Source of the DNA: Psychrobium sp. MM17-31
GTDB taxonomy: Bacteria > Pseudomonadota > Gammaproteobacteria > Enterobacterales > Psychrobiaceae
Length of the DNA: 64,000 nt
Reading direction: 5' to 3'
Assembly (NCBI RefSeq): GCF_022347785.1
Contig: NZ_JAKRGA010000004.1
Coordinates: 248,001 to 312,000 of the forward strand
Part shown: positions 1 through 8,271 of the stretch, one piece after another
How positions within the stretch are numbered: the stretch's first letter is position 1
How the letters are laid out: every line of letters begins with the position of its first letter
Notes under the pieces: model-generated
The model's input: only the letters and a program-made list of their open reading frames with translations
The model's database searches: none
Told to the model about the DNA's origin: nothing
Made by a program: the position numbers and the translations under genes

Positions 1-29
1 AGCGATAAAACACGGGTCGCCTTTCTTTG

Positions 30-61
30 GTTACTTTCTTTGGCGACGCAAAGAAAGTAAC
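30..61. repeat. REP-like perfect inverted repeat
   Basis: A 13-bp arm (GTTACTTTCTTTG, 30-42) and its exact reverse complement (49-61) flank a 6-base loop, GCGACG. This stretch resembles an intergenic palindrome I recall as scattered through many gammaproteobacterial genomes, often mis-translated as a short protein containing FLWLLSLATQRK. Only one copy is in this window, so the dispersed nature is memory rather than observation. It lies downstream of the alkaline phosphatase gene. Confidence 0.7.
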
Positions 62-62
62 T

Positions 63-111
63 GGTGTGCTTTCGACTCTTTGAAATAGACAGAAGAGTTT
101 ATAAGCACACC
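63..111 (-). terminator. Hairpin downstream of alkaline phosphatase
   Basis: GGTGTGCTT (63-71) pairs with AAGCACACC (103-111), with an inner ACTCTT/AAGAGT pairing (75-80 with 93-98). It begins about 30 bases past the stop codon of the minus-strand phosphatase gene. There is no clear U-run, so it is either a weak terminator or an mRNA 3'-end stabiliser. Confidence 0.45.
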
Positions 112-139
112 AAAGTATCACTATAACTAAATTGGCCAG

Positions 140-1807
140 TTATTTCGCTATCAACGCATCTATCATCTTCTGACCTAAATCAACATGATGTTGCATCGTT
201 GAGAATTTAGCGATGATATCTTGTGGCCCGAATGCGTAAACAGGCACTGGCGCGGCGGTGTGGGTCCCTGTACCCCAGACAACATTTTGATCGGCAGCTA
301 ATGCGCGGCCAATTAGGTTGCCGTGGATCTCATCGCCGTAAACGTAGAACTCTTTAAAGTCGACGATTTTCGGGAATTGATCAGCGGCTAAATACTTGTG
401 GCCATCGACGAAGTATTCGTTGTTTTCACGCTCGGTGATTGGCTCTGCTTGTTGTGCAGATACCTTGATTTCACTCTTAGCATTAATCGCATCAGCCCAT
501 TCTTGGCCTGTGGTAGAACTAAAGTCCCAATCGCCATTTACAGCATCCATCATGTCGTAGAAGGTACCTGATTGAGCGTAAAGTTTGTCGAGAGTTGCTA
601 AAGGACCAAAGTTAAAGTTTGGTTGATAGTCGCGCCCTTGCATACCGTCGCCTGACAGTGTTACTGCTTGCGGTAAGTCTTTGCGCGAGTAACTAAAACC
701 GAAGCTGCCTGTTTCGTGATCGGCAGTTACAACGACTAAAGTATCTTGGCGATCTTTAACCCACTCGTGCACTGCGGCAACTGCTTCGTCGAATTTGATT
801 AGCTCGTGCAGCATCCAGCCTGCGTCGTTTTGGTGGCCAGCCCAGTCAATTTGACCGCCTTCGATCATTAGGAAGAAGCCATCTTCGTCTTTGCTTAGCA
901 CATCTAAAGCTTTTAGCGTCATTTCACGTAGTGATGGCTGAGTACAGCTGTTATCTTTTTTACAGGCGGTGTAAGCGATGCCGTCAGCCATACCGGAGTT
1001 AGCAAATAGGCCTAAGATCTTATCGCCATCTAGTGCTTGTAGTTGTGTGTTGTCGAATGCAACTTGGTATCCGTGAGCGTCTTTTGCTTCAACAATGACA
1101 TTGCGATCGTCTTTGCGTTTTGATTTCTTGTAAACGCTTGTTGGCGCACCTAAATCAGCCATTACTTGTTGGCTGTCTGTATTGGTTTTGATATCACTTG
1201 GCAAGAATACGCGTGCGCCGCCAGATAACATGACATCGACATTACCTGATTCTACTAACTCAACCGCTATTTGGTCTTCCAGTGAGCGATGTGGTTGATG
1301 TGAAGCGAAAGCAGCAGGTGTTGCATGAGTGATACGAGTGTCAGAAACTAGGCCTGTTGCCTTACCTTGCGCCTTGGCTTTTTCGAGGATGGTTTCCACA
1401 ATGTTACCGTCAATATCTAAACCAATCATTTCTGAGCCAGACGCAAGGCCAGTTGCAAGTTGTGTCGCTGAACATGCCGAATCGACAACTAGACTGCCTT
1501 TGTCACCATGAGGTGCATTAAGCGACAAGCCCATCAAACCGTCTTTAGCGAGTGTTGATAACGCAGTTTGGTTGCCTTTATCGTTATAGATAGAGTTTGG
1601 AGCGCGGCGGGCATACTCTTCTAAAAGACCGACTTGTTGCGCGCCCATACCATCGCCAATCATTAGAATCACGTTCTTAACTTGGCCAGCTGCCGGTGCT
1701 GTTGGTTGAGGTGTTGGGGTTTCTGTTTTGGCGTTGTTTGAGTCACCGCCACAACCAGTAAGTAGGATGGTTGATACTGTTATTGCAGCCAGAGATTTTT
1801 TAAACAT
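140..1807 (-). CDS. Alkaline phosphatase, lipoprotein (PhoA family)
   Basis: Phosphomonoesterase of the alkaline phosphatase superfamily, releasing phosphate from organic esters outside the cytoplasm. I start it at the ATG at 1807 (555 residues) because this gives a lipoprotein signal ending in LLTGC with lipid Cys19; an upstream in-frame extension of 35 residues would bury that signal. Visible motifs are ILMIGDGMG (metal-binding Asp52), DSACSAT with the nucleophile Ser110, EGGQIDWAGHQND and VVTADHETG, the usual metal ligands. A Pro/Thr-rich linker follows the lipid anchor. It stands alone and diverges from the next gene. A single CTGTCACA half-site lies upstream but there is no complete Pho box, so phosphate control is not shown. 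Confidence 0.9.
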   Translation of the reverse strand: MFKKSLAAITVSTILLTGCGGDSNNAKTETPTPQPTAPAAGQVKNVILMIGDGMGAQQVGLLEEYARRAPNSIYNDKGNQTALSTLAKDGLMGLSLNAPHGDKGSLVVDSACSATQLATGLASGSEMIGLDIDGNIVETILEKAKAQGKATGLVSDTRITHATPAAFASHQPHRSLEDQIAVELVESGNVDVMLSGGARVFLPSDIKTNTDSQQVMADLGAPTSVYKKSKRKDDRNVIVEAKDAHGYQVAFDNTQLQALDGDKILGLFANSGMADGIAYTACKKDNSCTQPSLREMTLKALDVLSKDEDGFFLMIEGGQIDWAGHQNDAGWMLHELIKFDEAVAAVHEWVKDRQDTLVVVTADHETGSFGFSYSRKDLPQAVTLSGDGMQGRDYQPNFNFGPLATLDKLYAQSGTFYDMMDAVNGDWDFSSTTGQEWADAINAKSEIKVSAQQAEPITERENNEYFVDGHKYLAADQFPKIVDFKEFYVYGDEIHGNLIGRALAADQNVVWGTGTHTAAPVPVYAFGPQDIIAKFSTMQHHVDLGQKMIDALIAK

Positions 1808-1999
1808 TGTGCTATCCATATGAAGGTTAAAGAAAATTTCGATATAGAGTAAAAACACTATGTGACAGTAATAGTTAACTTTTTTGGCAGTTGTGTGGCG
1901 AATAGATGACAACGCCTACAAAGTTTGATCACTTTCTTACAATTTGATGGCGTGAAAACTGACACACTATCGTCATGTTGACTAGTTAGGAAGTTTTAT

Positions 2000-2617
2000 A
2001 TGAAATCTCGTTATCGTTTATTGTTGGTTGGTGCCTTTATCGCTGTAACCTCAGTTGTTTCTGGTTGCACCAGCATGCAGGAATTTATGTTGTGGTCGGC
2101 GGATGAACAAGGGGCTAAGTTCACGTTTAAAGACGGCAATAGCAACAGTGACACCGTGTATATGAACGGGGTTATTTACGGCAATACCTTGGACGATGTA
2201 AAAACACTTTTCAAGCAACACCCAAAAGTAAAACGCATTGTGATGGTTAATGTGCCAGGCTCAATTGATGATGAAATCAACTTACTAGCATCGCGGGAGA
2301 TTAGAAAGCACGGCGTAGCAACCCATATTCCCGCCGATGGTATGGTGGCTTCTGGTGGCACAGATATGTTTTTAGCTGGGGTAACTCGCACCATTGAAAC
2401 GGGTGCTAAGCTTGGCGTCCATTCTTGGAGCGATGGTGAGAAAGAGGCATTAGATTACCCACGTGAGCATCAAGATCACGTTAAATATCTCGATTATTAC
2501 AAGGAAATGGGTATCCCGACGTCTTTTTATTGGTACACCCTAGAAGCGGCTCCAGCTGACGATATTTTCTGGATGACACCAGAAGATATTCAAACTTATC
2601 AGGTATTAACTCAATAG
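2000..2617 (+). CDS. ClpP/SppA-fold periplasmic lipoprotein (COG3904-like)
   Basis: A 205-residue protein with a lipoprotein signal (VVSGC, lipid Cys23). The mature part looks like the ClpP/crotonase fold of uncharacterised periplasmic proteins grouped as COG3904: a strand-rich segment ending VYMNGVIYG, a VMVNVPGSIDDE segment, and DGMVASGGTDMFLAG, which resembles the nucleophile loop of SppA-type peptidases with Ser118 as candidate. GAKLGVHSW follows, again typical of that fold. A good ribosome-binding site (TAGGAAG) precedes the ATG. No partner gene suggests a substrate. Fold assignment is fairly confident; peptidase activity is an inference, since a catalytic Lys or His-Asp pair is not obvious. 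Confidence 0.7.
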   Translation: MKSRYRLLLVGAFIAVTSVVSGCTSMQEFMLWSADEQGAKFTFKDGNSNSDTVYMNGVIYGNTLDDVKTLFKQHPKVKRIVMVNVPGSIDDEINLLASREIRKHGVATHIPADGMVASGGTDMFLAGVTRTIETGAKLGVHSWSDGEKEALDYPREHQDHVKYLDYYKEMGIPTSFYWYTLEAAPADDIFWMTPEDIQTYQVLTQ

Positions 2618-2726
2618 TAGATTTGATTAAACACAAATAATTACCATTTATATTTGTTTGGCTCTTTCAAGCGCGTCTGTTCCGTGGTAAAAACTCGTCC
2701 ACAAAAACAATTTTTGGAGAATCCCC

Positions 2727-3191
2727 ATGCGCGCTTTAATTACCTCTGTATTACTAAGCTTTGCCATAGCCGTTAGTGTTAATGCCAAGGAACTGACTTT
2801 CGGCGAACCTGTTAACGCTAAAGAAACCATGAAAATCTCTAAGCTATTGGCGTCTCCGCAAGACTACCTCGATAAAAAAGTGACCGTGGCCGGCACTATC
2901 GTTGGTGTATGCCAAAAGCGTGGTTGTTGGATGAACCTTGCTTCTGACGCGCGTTTTGAAAAGCTACGCATAAAAGTACGCGACGGTGACATGGTTTTTC
3001 CTATGAGTGCTAAAGGCCGTCACGCGCTAGCAACTGGCTATTTAAAAGAAATTAAACTTAGCCTTGAGCAAACTCAACGTTACAAGGCTGCTTTGGCTAA
3101 GCGCGCTGGTGAAAACTTTGATTTGGCGTCCGTAACCTCTGGTATGTCAATTTACCAAGTATCGCCAATTGGGGTGAAAATCCTTGACTAG
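2727..3191 (+). CDS. DUF4920 domain secreted protein
   Basis: A 154-residue protein with a Sec signal peptide (cleavage near Ala-Lys at residue 21-22). The remainder matches DUF4920: an ISKLLASPQDYLDKKVTVAGTI strand region resembling an OB fold, then VCQKRGCWMNLAS with two cysteines spaced CxxxxC, and a SAKGRHALATGYL segment. The role is unknown; the OB-like beta-barrel and paired cysteines are compatible with small-ligand or metal binding. TTTGGAGA gives a strong ribosome-binding site. Its last codons overlap the following membrane protein by 8 bases, so the two are probably translated together. Confidence 0.75.
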   Translation: MRALITSVLLSFAIAVSVNAKELTFGEPVNAKETMKISKLLASPQDYLDKKVTVAGTIVGVCQKRGCWMNLASDARFEKLRIKVRDGDMVFPMSAKGRHALATGYLKEIKLSLEQTQRYKAALAKRAGENFDLASVTSGMSIYQVSPIGVKILD

Positions 3192-3750
3192 AAAGCAGGG
3201 CATAAACTGGTTTCGGTTAAATCGAGAGTTACATCGCGATATCGGTTATTTCTGTATTGGACTGACGCTAGTCTTTGCGATTTCAGGTATTGCGTTAAAT
3301 CATTTGCGCCATTGGAATCCCAATTACATTGTCGATCGCCAAGAGCAGCAGGTGATGCTGGACAACAGTTTGTCAGATGAAGCCTTGAATCAGACGCTGT
3401 TAGCTAAATTTGATATTGGTGAAGACATTCGCGCCACCTATTGGGAATCACCGCAAATCTATAAGGTGTTTTTTGAAGAAGGTGGTACCTTAACCCTGAG
3501 CTTTACCGCAAAAAAGGCAGTATTTGAGCACGTTAGGCCGAGACATGTATTTAAGCAATTTAACCGTCTGCATCTCAATGAAGCGCAAAACGGTTGGATT
3601 GCTTTTTCTGATCTTTACGCCGCCTTTCTCATTTTCTTATCGCTATCAGCTTTGTTTATGGTAAAAGGAAAACACAGTCCGTGGCGCCTACGTCGTGGCT
3701 GGTTAGTGCTAGCTGGTGGCATAGTTCCTACCGTTTATATTTTCCTTTAA
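3184..3750 (+). CDS. PepSY-associated membrane protein
   Basis: A 188-residue inner-membrane protein of the PepSY-associated TM family. WFRLNRELHRDIGYFCIGLTLVF carries the typical first helix with conserved His, followed by a periplasmic PepSY-like portion (about residues 45-130), the HRLHLN-like FNRLHLNEAQNGW segment, and two C-terminal helices separated by KGKHSPWRLRRGW. The start is a TTG at 3184 inside the end of the DUF4920 gene, with GGGGTG upstream; no ATG is available before the conserved first helix. Such proteins often sit with iron or heme-related reductases, but here the only partner is DUF4920. The end interlocks with the convergent AraC gene by 4 bases. Confidence 0.75.
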   Translation: MTRKQGINWFRLNRELHRDIGYFCIGLTLVFAISGIALNHLRHWNPNYIVDRQEQQVMLDNSLSDEALNQTLLAKFDIGEDIRATYWESPQIYKVFFEEGGTLTLSFTAKKAVFEHVRPRHVFKQFNRLHLNEAQNGWIAFSDLYAAFLIFLSLSALFMVKGKHSPWRLRRGWLVLAGGIVPTVYIFL

Positions 3751-4787
3751 ACGTCGTTATTAGCGCTGTTTTTGCGAAAGGCCGCTGGCGTCAACTGGGT
3801 ATGTTTCTTAAATACAGCATAGAAAGTTGATGTCGAGTTAAAGCCACATTGCAGCGCAATATCGTCGATTTTCATATCCTGTGTTTTGAGCAGTTGCTTG
3901 GCATCGTCAATGCGATATTGATTGATGAAGTTGACAAAGGTTAACTGCATATTGTCATTGATGAGTTGTGACAAATAGGGCGCCGATTTACCTAGGCGTT
4001 TGGCGACGCGATTGAGGGTGATTGAAGCGTCGCGATGTAACTGCTGCTGGGTGAATAACTGTTTAAGCGCTGCTATATCTTGGTTTGCCTGTTCTGGCGC
4101 GATTTTTTTATCACTATATTTTTCCGCTTCCGGCTCCTTGACTACCCGCTTGCGCAAAGCGAAAAACAGTAAGTTCAAATAGAGCACGACCGAAAACGAG
4201 AGTGCGCCTGCAATGTATGAGGTGTAATGGGAAGTAAAATACGCCAGCCAAATTAAACTAACACCGACTAGCACACTGATTAAGGTAATGTCGTTAGCGT
4301 CATTGAGCCGTTTTTCTTGCCAGAGCTTTATCAATACATCACGGGCGCAATAAGCTGCCAGTAGGATATACACCAGCCAAATGCGATTAATCAAATAGAA
4401 GAATAGTGACCAAGTCTCGGAATCTTTGGCGTAGGGCACTTGCCAAAATGTGTAGCCAATAATCCCGATAAAGCTGACTAATTGTATTTTCCACGATAGC
4501 CACATGCTATCGAGTTTATTCATCGCACTGGCGCTGTAGAAATACAAGAAAGGGCCAATCAATAAACAGGCGCTAAGACCAAGGTGAAGAAATTCGTTGG
4601 CGAGTTGTGGATTGAAAAAGAAAAACACCGATTTGCTAATGCGGATGCTCACCATCAATAGCAACATCGACAAGAAGATATTGGCGATGTTGCGCCTTTT
4701 CGCTAGCAACAAATACCCGCTGAGTAATAAGCCATTAAACGCTCCTAAGGCGCTAAAGAAAAATAACAGCGTGGCGGAAGTATTCAT
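3747..4787 (-). CDS. AraC-family regulator with membrane sensor domain
   Basis: A 346-residue transcription factor whose first ~215 residues form about seven hydrophobic helices (starting LFFFSALGAFNGLLLSGYLLL), followed by a basic linker and a C-terminal AraC/XylS DNA-binding region (about 245-340). The two helix-turn-helix units are seen around ITLNRVAKRLGKSAPYLSQLI and IDDIALQCGFNSTSTFYAVFKK. This architecture is that of membrane-bound AraC regulators that sense an envelope or lipophilic signal. It starts within the last codon of the preceding AraC gene (4-base overlap), so both are likely one transcript. Ligand and targets are not evident. Confidence 0.85.
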   Translation of the reverse strand: MNTSATLLFFFSALGAFNGLLLSGYLLLAKRRNIANIFLSMLLLMVSIRISKSVFFFFNPQLANEFLHLGLSACLLIGPFLYFYSASAMNKLDSMWLSWKIQLVSFIGIIGYTFWQVPYAKDSETWSLFFYLINRIWLVYILLAAYCARDVLIKLWQEKRLNDANDITLISVLVGVSLIWLAYFTSHYTSYIAGALSFSVVLYLNLLFFALRKRVVKEPEAEKYSDKKIAPEQANQDIAALKQLFTQQQLHRDASITLNRVAKRLGKSAPYLSQLINDNMQLTFVNFINQYRIDDAKQLLKTQDMKIDDIALQCGFNSTSTFYAVFKKHTQLTPAAFRKNSANNDV

Positions 4788-5794
4788 GCGTTGCCCCGCG
4801 TTTGCGACTGTTTTTGTAAGTAAGCTTTAGGCGTGCAATTGAACCAGCGTTTAAAGGCACGATTTAATGAGCTTTGTTCGTTAAACCCAAGTTGCTGTGA
4901 TAATTCTCCCAGCGGCATTTTGCCAATTAAGGCGATTACGCGACGTTGGCGCTCGCTGTCGAGCAGTTCGCCAAATTGTTGATTTTCGGCTTTGAGTTGG
5001 CGTTGCAGAGTACGAGGTGACACATGTAATGCGGCAGCAAAGCGGATCAGGGTACAGTTATTTAAATCGACCTTGGTACTGAGTAGATCGGCGACGCGAT
5101 TTTTAGCGAGATCGTTGTCGTTGAGTTTACTCAGTTGTTCTTGTGACAAGGCCATTAAGGCTTGGTGAATTTGCGGGTTGTCATTGCGAAATTCGAGATT
5201 GAGAAATTCAAAAGGAAATTCGATCTTGTTGGTCTCAGCATTGCCATAGACCGGACAATTAAATAACTTTCTGAGCTCTTGGAGCTGCTCTTGAGGAAAT
5301 GGATAGACAAAGCTGACACTGCTAGGCGCCAGCGTATAGCCGATAAGCTGGGTTGTGGTGGTAAACCACGCTGCCATATTGCGCAGCACCACTTGTTCAC
5401 TACATTCGCTATGCGGGGTCCAAGCAATACTCGCTTGCTCAAGATTATGGCTAAACACGCAGTTGCCGATATTGGCGACGATTCGATCAAACTTCAATAA
5501 ATCATTGATGGCGCTACCGAGGTTTTCGCAGGACTCGATCAGAAAGCCCAACACACCGTAATCGGCGTTATGAATATCAGCGCCAAGATAGCAGCCGAAT
5601 AGCGGATTGTTGGTGGCCTTTTTTCCAAATTCCAATAACGCTGAATAATGGCTAAGAGATACTCGCTGCGGGTCGGCATAGTTTTCAAAATCGCTGAAAT
5701 TAATCGCCTCAAGCGCGGTATCGCGAGCTATGCCTTGTTGCTCTAGATAGGTCAAGACACCGTTAAAGTAACTAATCGAAGTGGAGTTTTTCAT
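4784..5794 (-). CDS. AraC-family regulator (Arabinose_bd-type N-domain)
   Basis: A 336-residue regulator. The N-terminal ~190 residues (FGCYLGADIHNADYGVLGFL and following) match the cytoplasmic ligand-binding domain of the OruR/ArgR-like AraC group; the C-terminal ~90 residues hold the two helix-turn-helix motifs, including LIRFAAALHVSPRTLQRQLK and GELSQQLGFNEQSSLNRAFKRW. Related regulators respond to fatty acids, amino acids or polyketide-like compounds. It is divergent from an SRPBCC-sterol desaturase pair 120 bases away, which makes that pair the most likely target. It overlaps the downstream membrane AraC gene by 4 bases, giving an unusual pair of AraC proteins in one operon. Confidence 0.85.
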   Translation of the reverse strand: MKNSTSISYFNGVLTYLEQQGIARDTALEAINFSDFENYADPQRVSLSHYSALLEFGKKATNNPLFGCYLGADIHNADYGVLGFLIESCENLGSAINDLLKFDRIVANIGNCVFSHNLEQASIAWTPHSECSEQVVLRNMAAWFTTTTQLIGYTLAPSSVSFVYPFPQEQLQELRKLFNCPVYGNAETNKIEFPFEFLNLEFRNDNPQIHQALMALSQEQLSKLNDNDLAKNRVADLLSTKVDLNNCTLIRFAAALHVSPRTLQRQLKAENQQFGELLDSERQRRVIALIGKMPLGELSQQLGFNEQSSLNRAFKRWFNCTPKAYLQKQSQTRGNA

Positions 5795-5819
5795 CGGACT
5801 GAGTTTGTTATTATGATTA

Positions 5820-5866
5820 TTTGTCGTCTAAAGACAAAAATCTTGTCACAACACGGCAAGTTTGCC
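5820..5866. promoter_or_regulatory. Paired small palindromes in divergent promoter region
   Basis: The 123-base gap between the AraC gene and the SRPBCC gene has two inverted repeats: TTTGTC (5820-5825) with GACAAA (5833-5838), and GGCAA-GT-TTGCC (5855-5866). Their position makes them candidate operators for the divergent genes. No clear -35/-10 pair was recognised. Confidence 0.35.
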
Positions 5867-5917
5867 AAGGGGAATTTTTCTATCTTAATAGCATTCTAAA
5901 TTTTATTGGGTGATGAA

Positions 5918-6343
5918 ATGATCACTATATCTCTATCGCAATCGATAAATGCAAGTGCTGAAGAGGTGCGTACAGTGCTGCTTGAACACGATAAATTAGG
6001 ACGCTTTTTTGATGGCAAGTTTGCTATTAAGCAGCCGCAGCAGTGTGACTCCGGTGCTGGCTTAATTCGCGAAATCACCATGCGCGGGCAAAAGTTTTGC
6101 GAAGAGATCGTCGCTGTTACCAAAAACTGCATCCACTATCGCATTATTGGTACTAAGCCGGTGAATAATCATTATGGCAGTATTCATTTCATCGATACTG
6201 GGGATGGTTGTCAGCTTAATTATTTCATTACCTGTAAGGCGCAGTGGTGGCAGCCGAGCTTTATTGTTCAAAAAGTCATAAATCAGGATATTAGTCAGGG
6301 TTTGATGAAACTGCGAGATTATTTTGACGGGGAGGCTAAATAA
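5918..6343 (+). CDS. SRPBCC (START/polyketide cyclase-like) protein
   Basis: A 141-residue cytoplasmic protein. The N-terminal ISLSQSINASAEEVRTVLLEHDKLGRFFDGKF strand-helix pattern and the C-terminal long helix (IVQKVINQDISQGLMKLRDYF) are typical of the SRPBCC hydrophobic-ligand-binding fold. I chose the ATG at 5918, preceded by GGGTGATGAA, over a TTG four codons upstream. The stop shares one base with the start of the sterol desaturase, and a GGAGG ribosome-binding site for that gene lies inside this one, so they are cotranslated. A lipid or sterol-like ligand is a plausible inference from the partner; none is shown. Confidence 0.7.
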   Translation: MITISLSQSINASAEEVRTVLLEHDKLGRFFDGKFAIKQPQQCDSGAGLIREITMRGQKFCEEIVAVTKNCIHYRIIGTKPVNNHYGSIHFIDTGDGCQLNYFITCKAQWWQPSFIVQKVINQDISQGLMKLRDYFDGEAK

Positions 6344-7161
6344 TGGATGTCACTCTAATTTTATTGGCCATTAGCCCGATATTTTGGCTGTTTATCGCTT
6401 ATGAATTTATAAAGTATCGCAGTCATTATGAGTTAAAAGATTCGGCGGCAAATACGGTGTTAGCGTTGCTACATCAAGGCACAGATGCAATTGCGCTGGC
6501 GATTTTAATGCCGTGGTTTTACGTGCTGCACGAATATCGATTATGGGACATCGAAATTAGTGCCTTAACTTTGTTTGTCGCGTTTTTATTGCAAGATTTT
6601 CTCTATTATTGGTTCCATCGCGCATCACACAACATTCATTGGATGTGGGCGGCGCATGTTGCCCATCACAGTTCAACCCACATGAATTTTTCGACCGCCT
6701 TTAGGCAATCACTAATGTATCCCATTGCTGGTATGTGGCTGTTTTGGACGCCGATGATAGTGATTGGGTTTGATCCGGTATTGGTGTTTGCTGTGGTCGC
6801 ACTTAACTTGGCATTTCAGTTTTTTGTTCACACCAAGATTATTGGCAAACTAGGGGTTATTGAGAAGATTTTCAATACACCATCGAACCACCGTGTGCAT
6901 CATGCGATTAACCCGCGTTACATCGATCGCAATTACGCTGGAGTGTTAGTGATTTGGGATCGTATGTTCGGCACTTATGTGGAAGAGGATGAAAATGAGC
7001 CTTGTGAATTTGGTATTGTCGGTCAGCTAAACAGCAACAATCCCATTAAAATTAGCTTTCATCAGTGGATTCATATGCTTAAACAAGCAAAACGCGCCAA
7101 CTCGTGGCGCGCTCGATATAAGGCTTTATTTGGTTACCCAACGAGTTCCGAAGGGCACTAG
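6343..7161 (+). CDS. Sterol desaturase/fatty acid hydroxylase family protein
   Basis: A 272-residue integral membrane di-iron protein. The three histidine clusters are visible: HRASH and HVAHHSSTHMN around residues 89-110, and NHRVHHAINPRY around 184-195, followed by NYAGVLVIWDRMFGTY, the family signature. Four or five hydrophobic helices surround them. Family members hydroxylate or desaturate lipids such as sterols, carotenoids and alkylglycerols. It follows the SRPBCC gene with a 1-base overlap and lies opposite an AraC regulator. A paralogue with nearly the same C-terminal signature occurs at 50533-51354. Substrate is unknown. Confidence 0.85.
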   Translation: MDVTLILLAISPIFWLFIAYEFIKYRSHYELKDSAANTVLALLHQGTDAIALAILMPWFYVLHEYRLWDIEISALTLFVAFLLQDFLYYWFHRASHNIHWMWAAHVAHHSSTHMNFSTAFRQSLMYPIAGMWLFWTPMIVIGFDPVLVFAVVALNLAFQFFVHTKIIGKLGVIEKIFNTPSNHRVHHAINPRYIDRNYAGVLVIWDRMFGTYVEEDENEPCEFGIVGQLNSNNPIKISFHQWIHMLKQAKRANSWRARYKALFGYPTSSEGH

Positions 7162-7185
7162 GCAAGTACTAAACCAGTGTAACCG

Positions 7186-7872
7186 TTAAACCATTTGATT
7201 GAAGAGGAGCCCTTTACGCTCTTCTTCGGTTTTCTTAATGCTTAATGATGCTTGTAAAAGAATATCATTCTTTTGCTGCTCGCTAGTGCTTTGAGCAAAA
7301 TCAGTATCGCGAATTCGAGAACGTGCAGCGCTGCTGTTAGTGCTAGTGATTTCGTAAGTGCTAATTTGGCTTTGTAGACCGTTAGATTGAGCGCCTAGGC
7401 TAGAAGCTTGCTCGCCAACACTGGCTAGTGCGGTTTCAACCGCCGCTAGTGATGCCGCTGGATCGTTGGCATCTAAACCAGAAATAAAGCTGTCGTTCCC
7501 TAAGGCTTGACCCGCAATAGCATTAATTTCGCCAGTAATTTGATCGAGTTCACCTTGAATAGCAGAACTGTCTGACAGTGGGCTACCAGCTTGAACCGCT
7601 AGCTCATTGGCGCGTTGTAGGCTACTGGTAATCGAAGACAACTGTGCTGAAGCAACATTGTTTAAATTGATTTGATCGCGAGAGTTAACGGCTTGTTGAT
7701 CTAAGCCATTAATTTGCGAAGTAAGACGATTAGAAATCTGTAAACCCGCGGCATCATCTGCTGCGCGGTTGATCTTAAATCCTGACGAGAGTTTCTCCGT
7801 TTCCTCTTCGTGCTTTTTCTGCGCCTGTTCGATAAAACTAAGTGATGAAGACTGATTAATTGAAAAATTCAT
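7186..7872 (-). CDS. Short divergent flagellin-like protein
   Basis: A 228-residue flagellin homologue. The conserved D1 core is clear (LSSGFKINRAADDAAGLQISNRLTSQI, then RANELAVQAGSP), as is the C-terminal SSAARSRIRDTDFA segment. However, the N-terminal D0 helix (MNFSINQSSSLSFIEQAQKKHEEE) lacks the usual MxxxINTNxxSLxAQ pattern, the C-terminus ends KKTEEERKGLLFNQMV instead of the usual LLR/LLQ end, and the surface D2/D3 region is absent. I start at the ATG at 7872, six bases after AGGAG. No other flagellar gene is nearby and I saw no sigma-28 or sigma-54 promoter. It may be a minor or non-polymerising flagellin. Confidence 0.85.
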   Translation of the reverse strand: MNFSINQSSSLSFIEQAQKKHEEETEKLSSGFKINRAADDAAGLQISNRLTSQINGLDQQAVNSRDQINLNNVASAQLSSITSSLQRANELAVQAGSPLSDSSAIQGELDQITGEINAIAGQALGNDSFISGLDANDPAASLAAVETALASVGEQASSLGAQSNGLQSQISTYEITSTNSSAARSRIRDTDFAQSTSEQQKNDILLQASLSIKKTEEERKGLLFNQMV

Positions 7873-8271
7873 CAAACACTCCTTACGTTAGGGTTGAGTA
7901 TTAATTCTAATGTCAGTGCTGTTAAGCGTAAATAGTAACAAAGTGCTGGAAAAATGGCCTCAAATTTAAATTATTGATGTTGTTCACATTAATTTTACAG
8001 CTATGTTTGAAGTTTTTATTGGAATACACATTCGCCGGCGGTTGATGGATTGATTATTGATTGAAGTTGATAATTATTCTCTTTAAAAGCCTTGATACAC
8101 TTAGTTTTCAGATAAATAGATAGTTTCTTGACCAATGGCAAAAAATCACAAATTTTATACTGGCTTTACTTGGTAATTCATTGATACATGAGATATAACT
8201 AATATGAAAGTTGTAACATATTATTAATTTAAGCATAACGACTTGTTTGCGTTATCGTCGCGTGGCTGCCT
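7873..8271. other. Divergent intergenic region, flagellin / giant sensor
   Basis: A 399-base AT-rich gap between divergently transcribed genes. It holds an AGGAG ribosome-binding site for the flagellin (7879-7883), a CGCCGGCG palindrome near 8033, and an imperfect Fur-like 7-1-7 palindrome at 8068-8082 (12 of 14 positions of TGATAAT-N-ATTATCA). No open frame or RNA gene was recognised, and no convincing sigma-28 or sigma-54 promoter. Confidence 0.4.

Noticed and set aside
1860-1867. Pho box upstream of alkaline phosphatase
   Set aside because: Only one CTGTCACA half-site (on the minus strand) was seen; the second repeat at the 11-base spacing does not match.
1800-1912. Extended N-terminus of the alkaline phosphatase (start near 1912)
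   Set aside because: It would place 35 extra residues before a clear lipoprotein signal; the ATG at 1807 is preferred.
5155-5490. 111-residue minus-strand frame inside the AraC gene
   Set aside because: It lies wholly inside the well-supported AraC gene in another frame and shows no domain.
7873-8100. Sigma-28 or sigma-54 promoter for the flagellin gene
   Set aside because: No GCCGATAA-type or TGGCAC-N5-TTGC-type element at correct spacing was found; a GG/GC pair near 7950 has spacing off by one.
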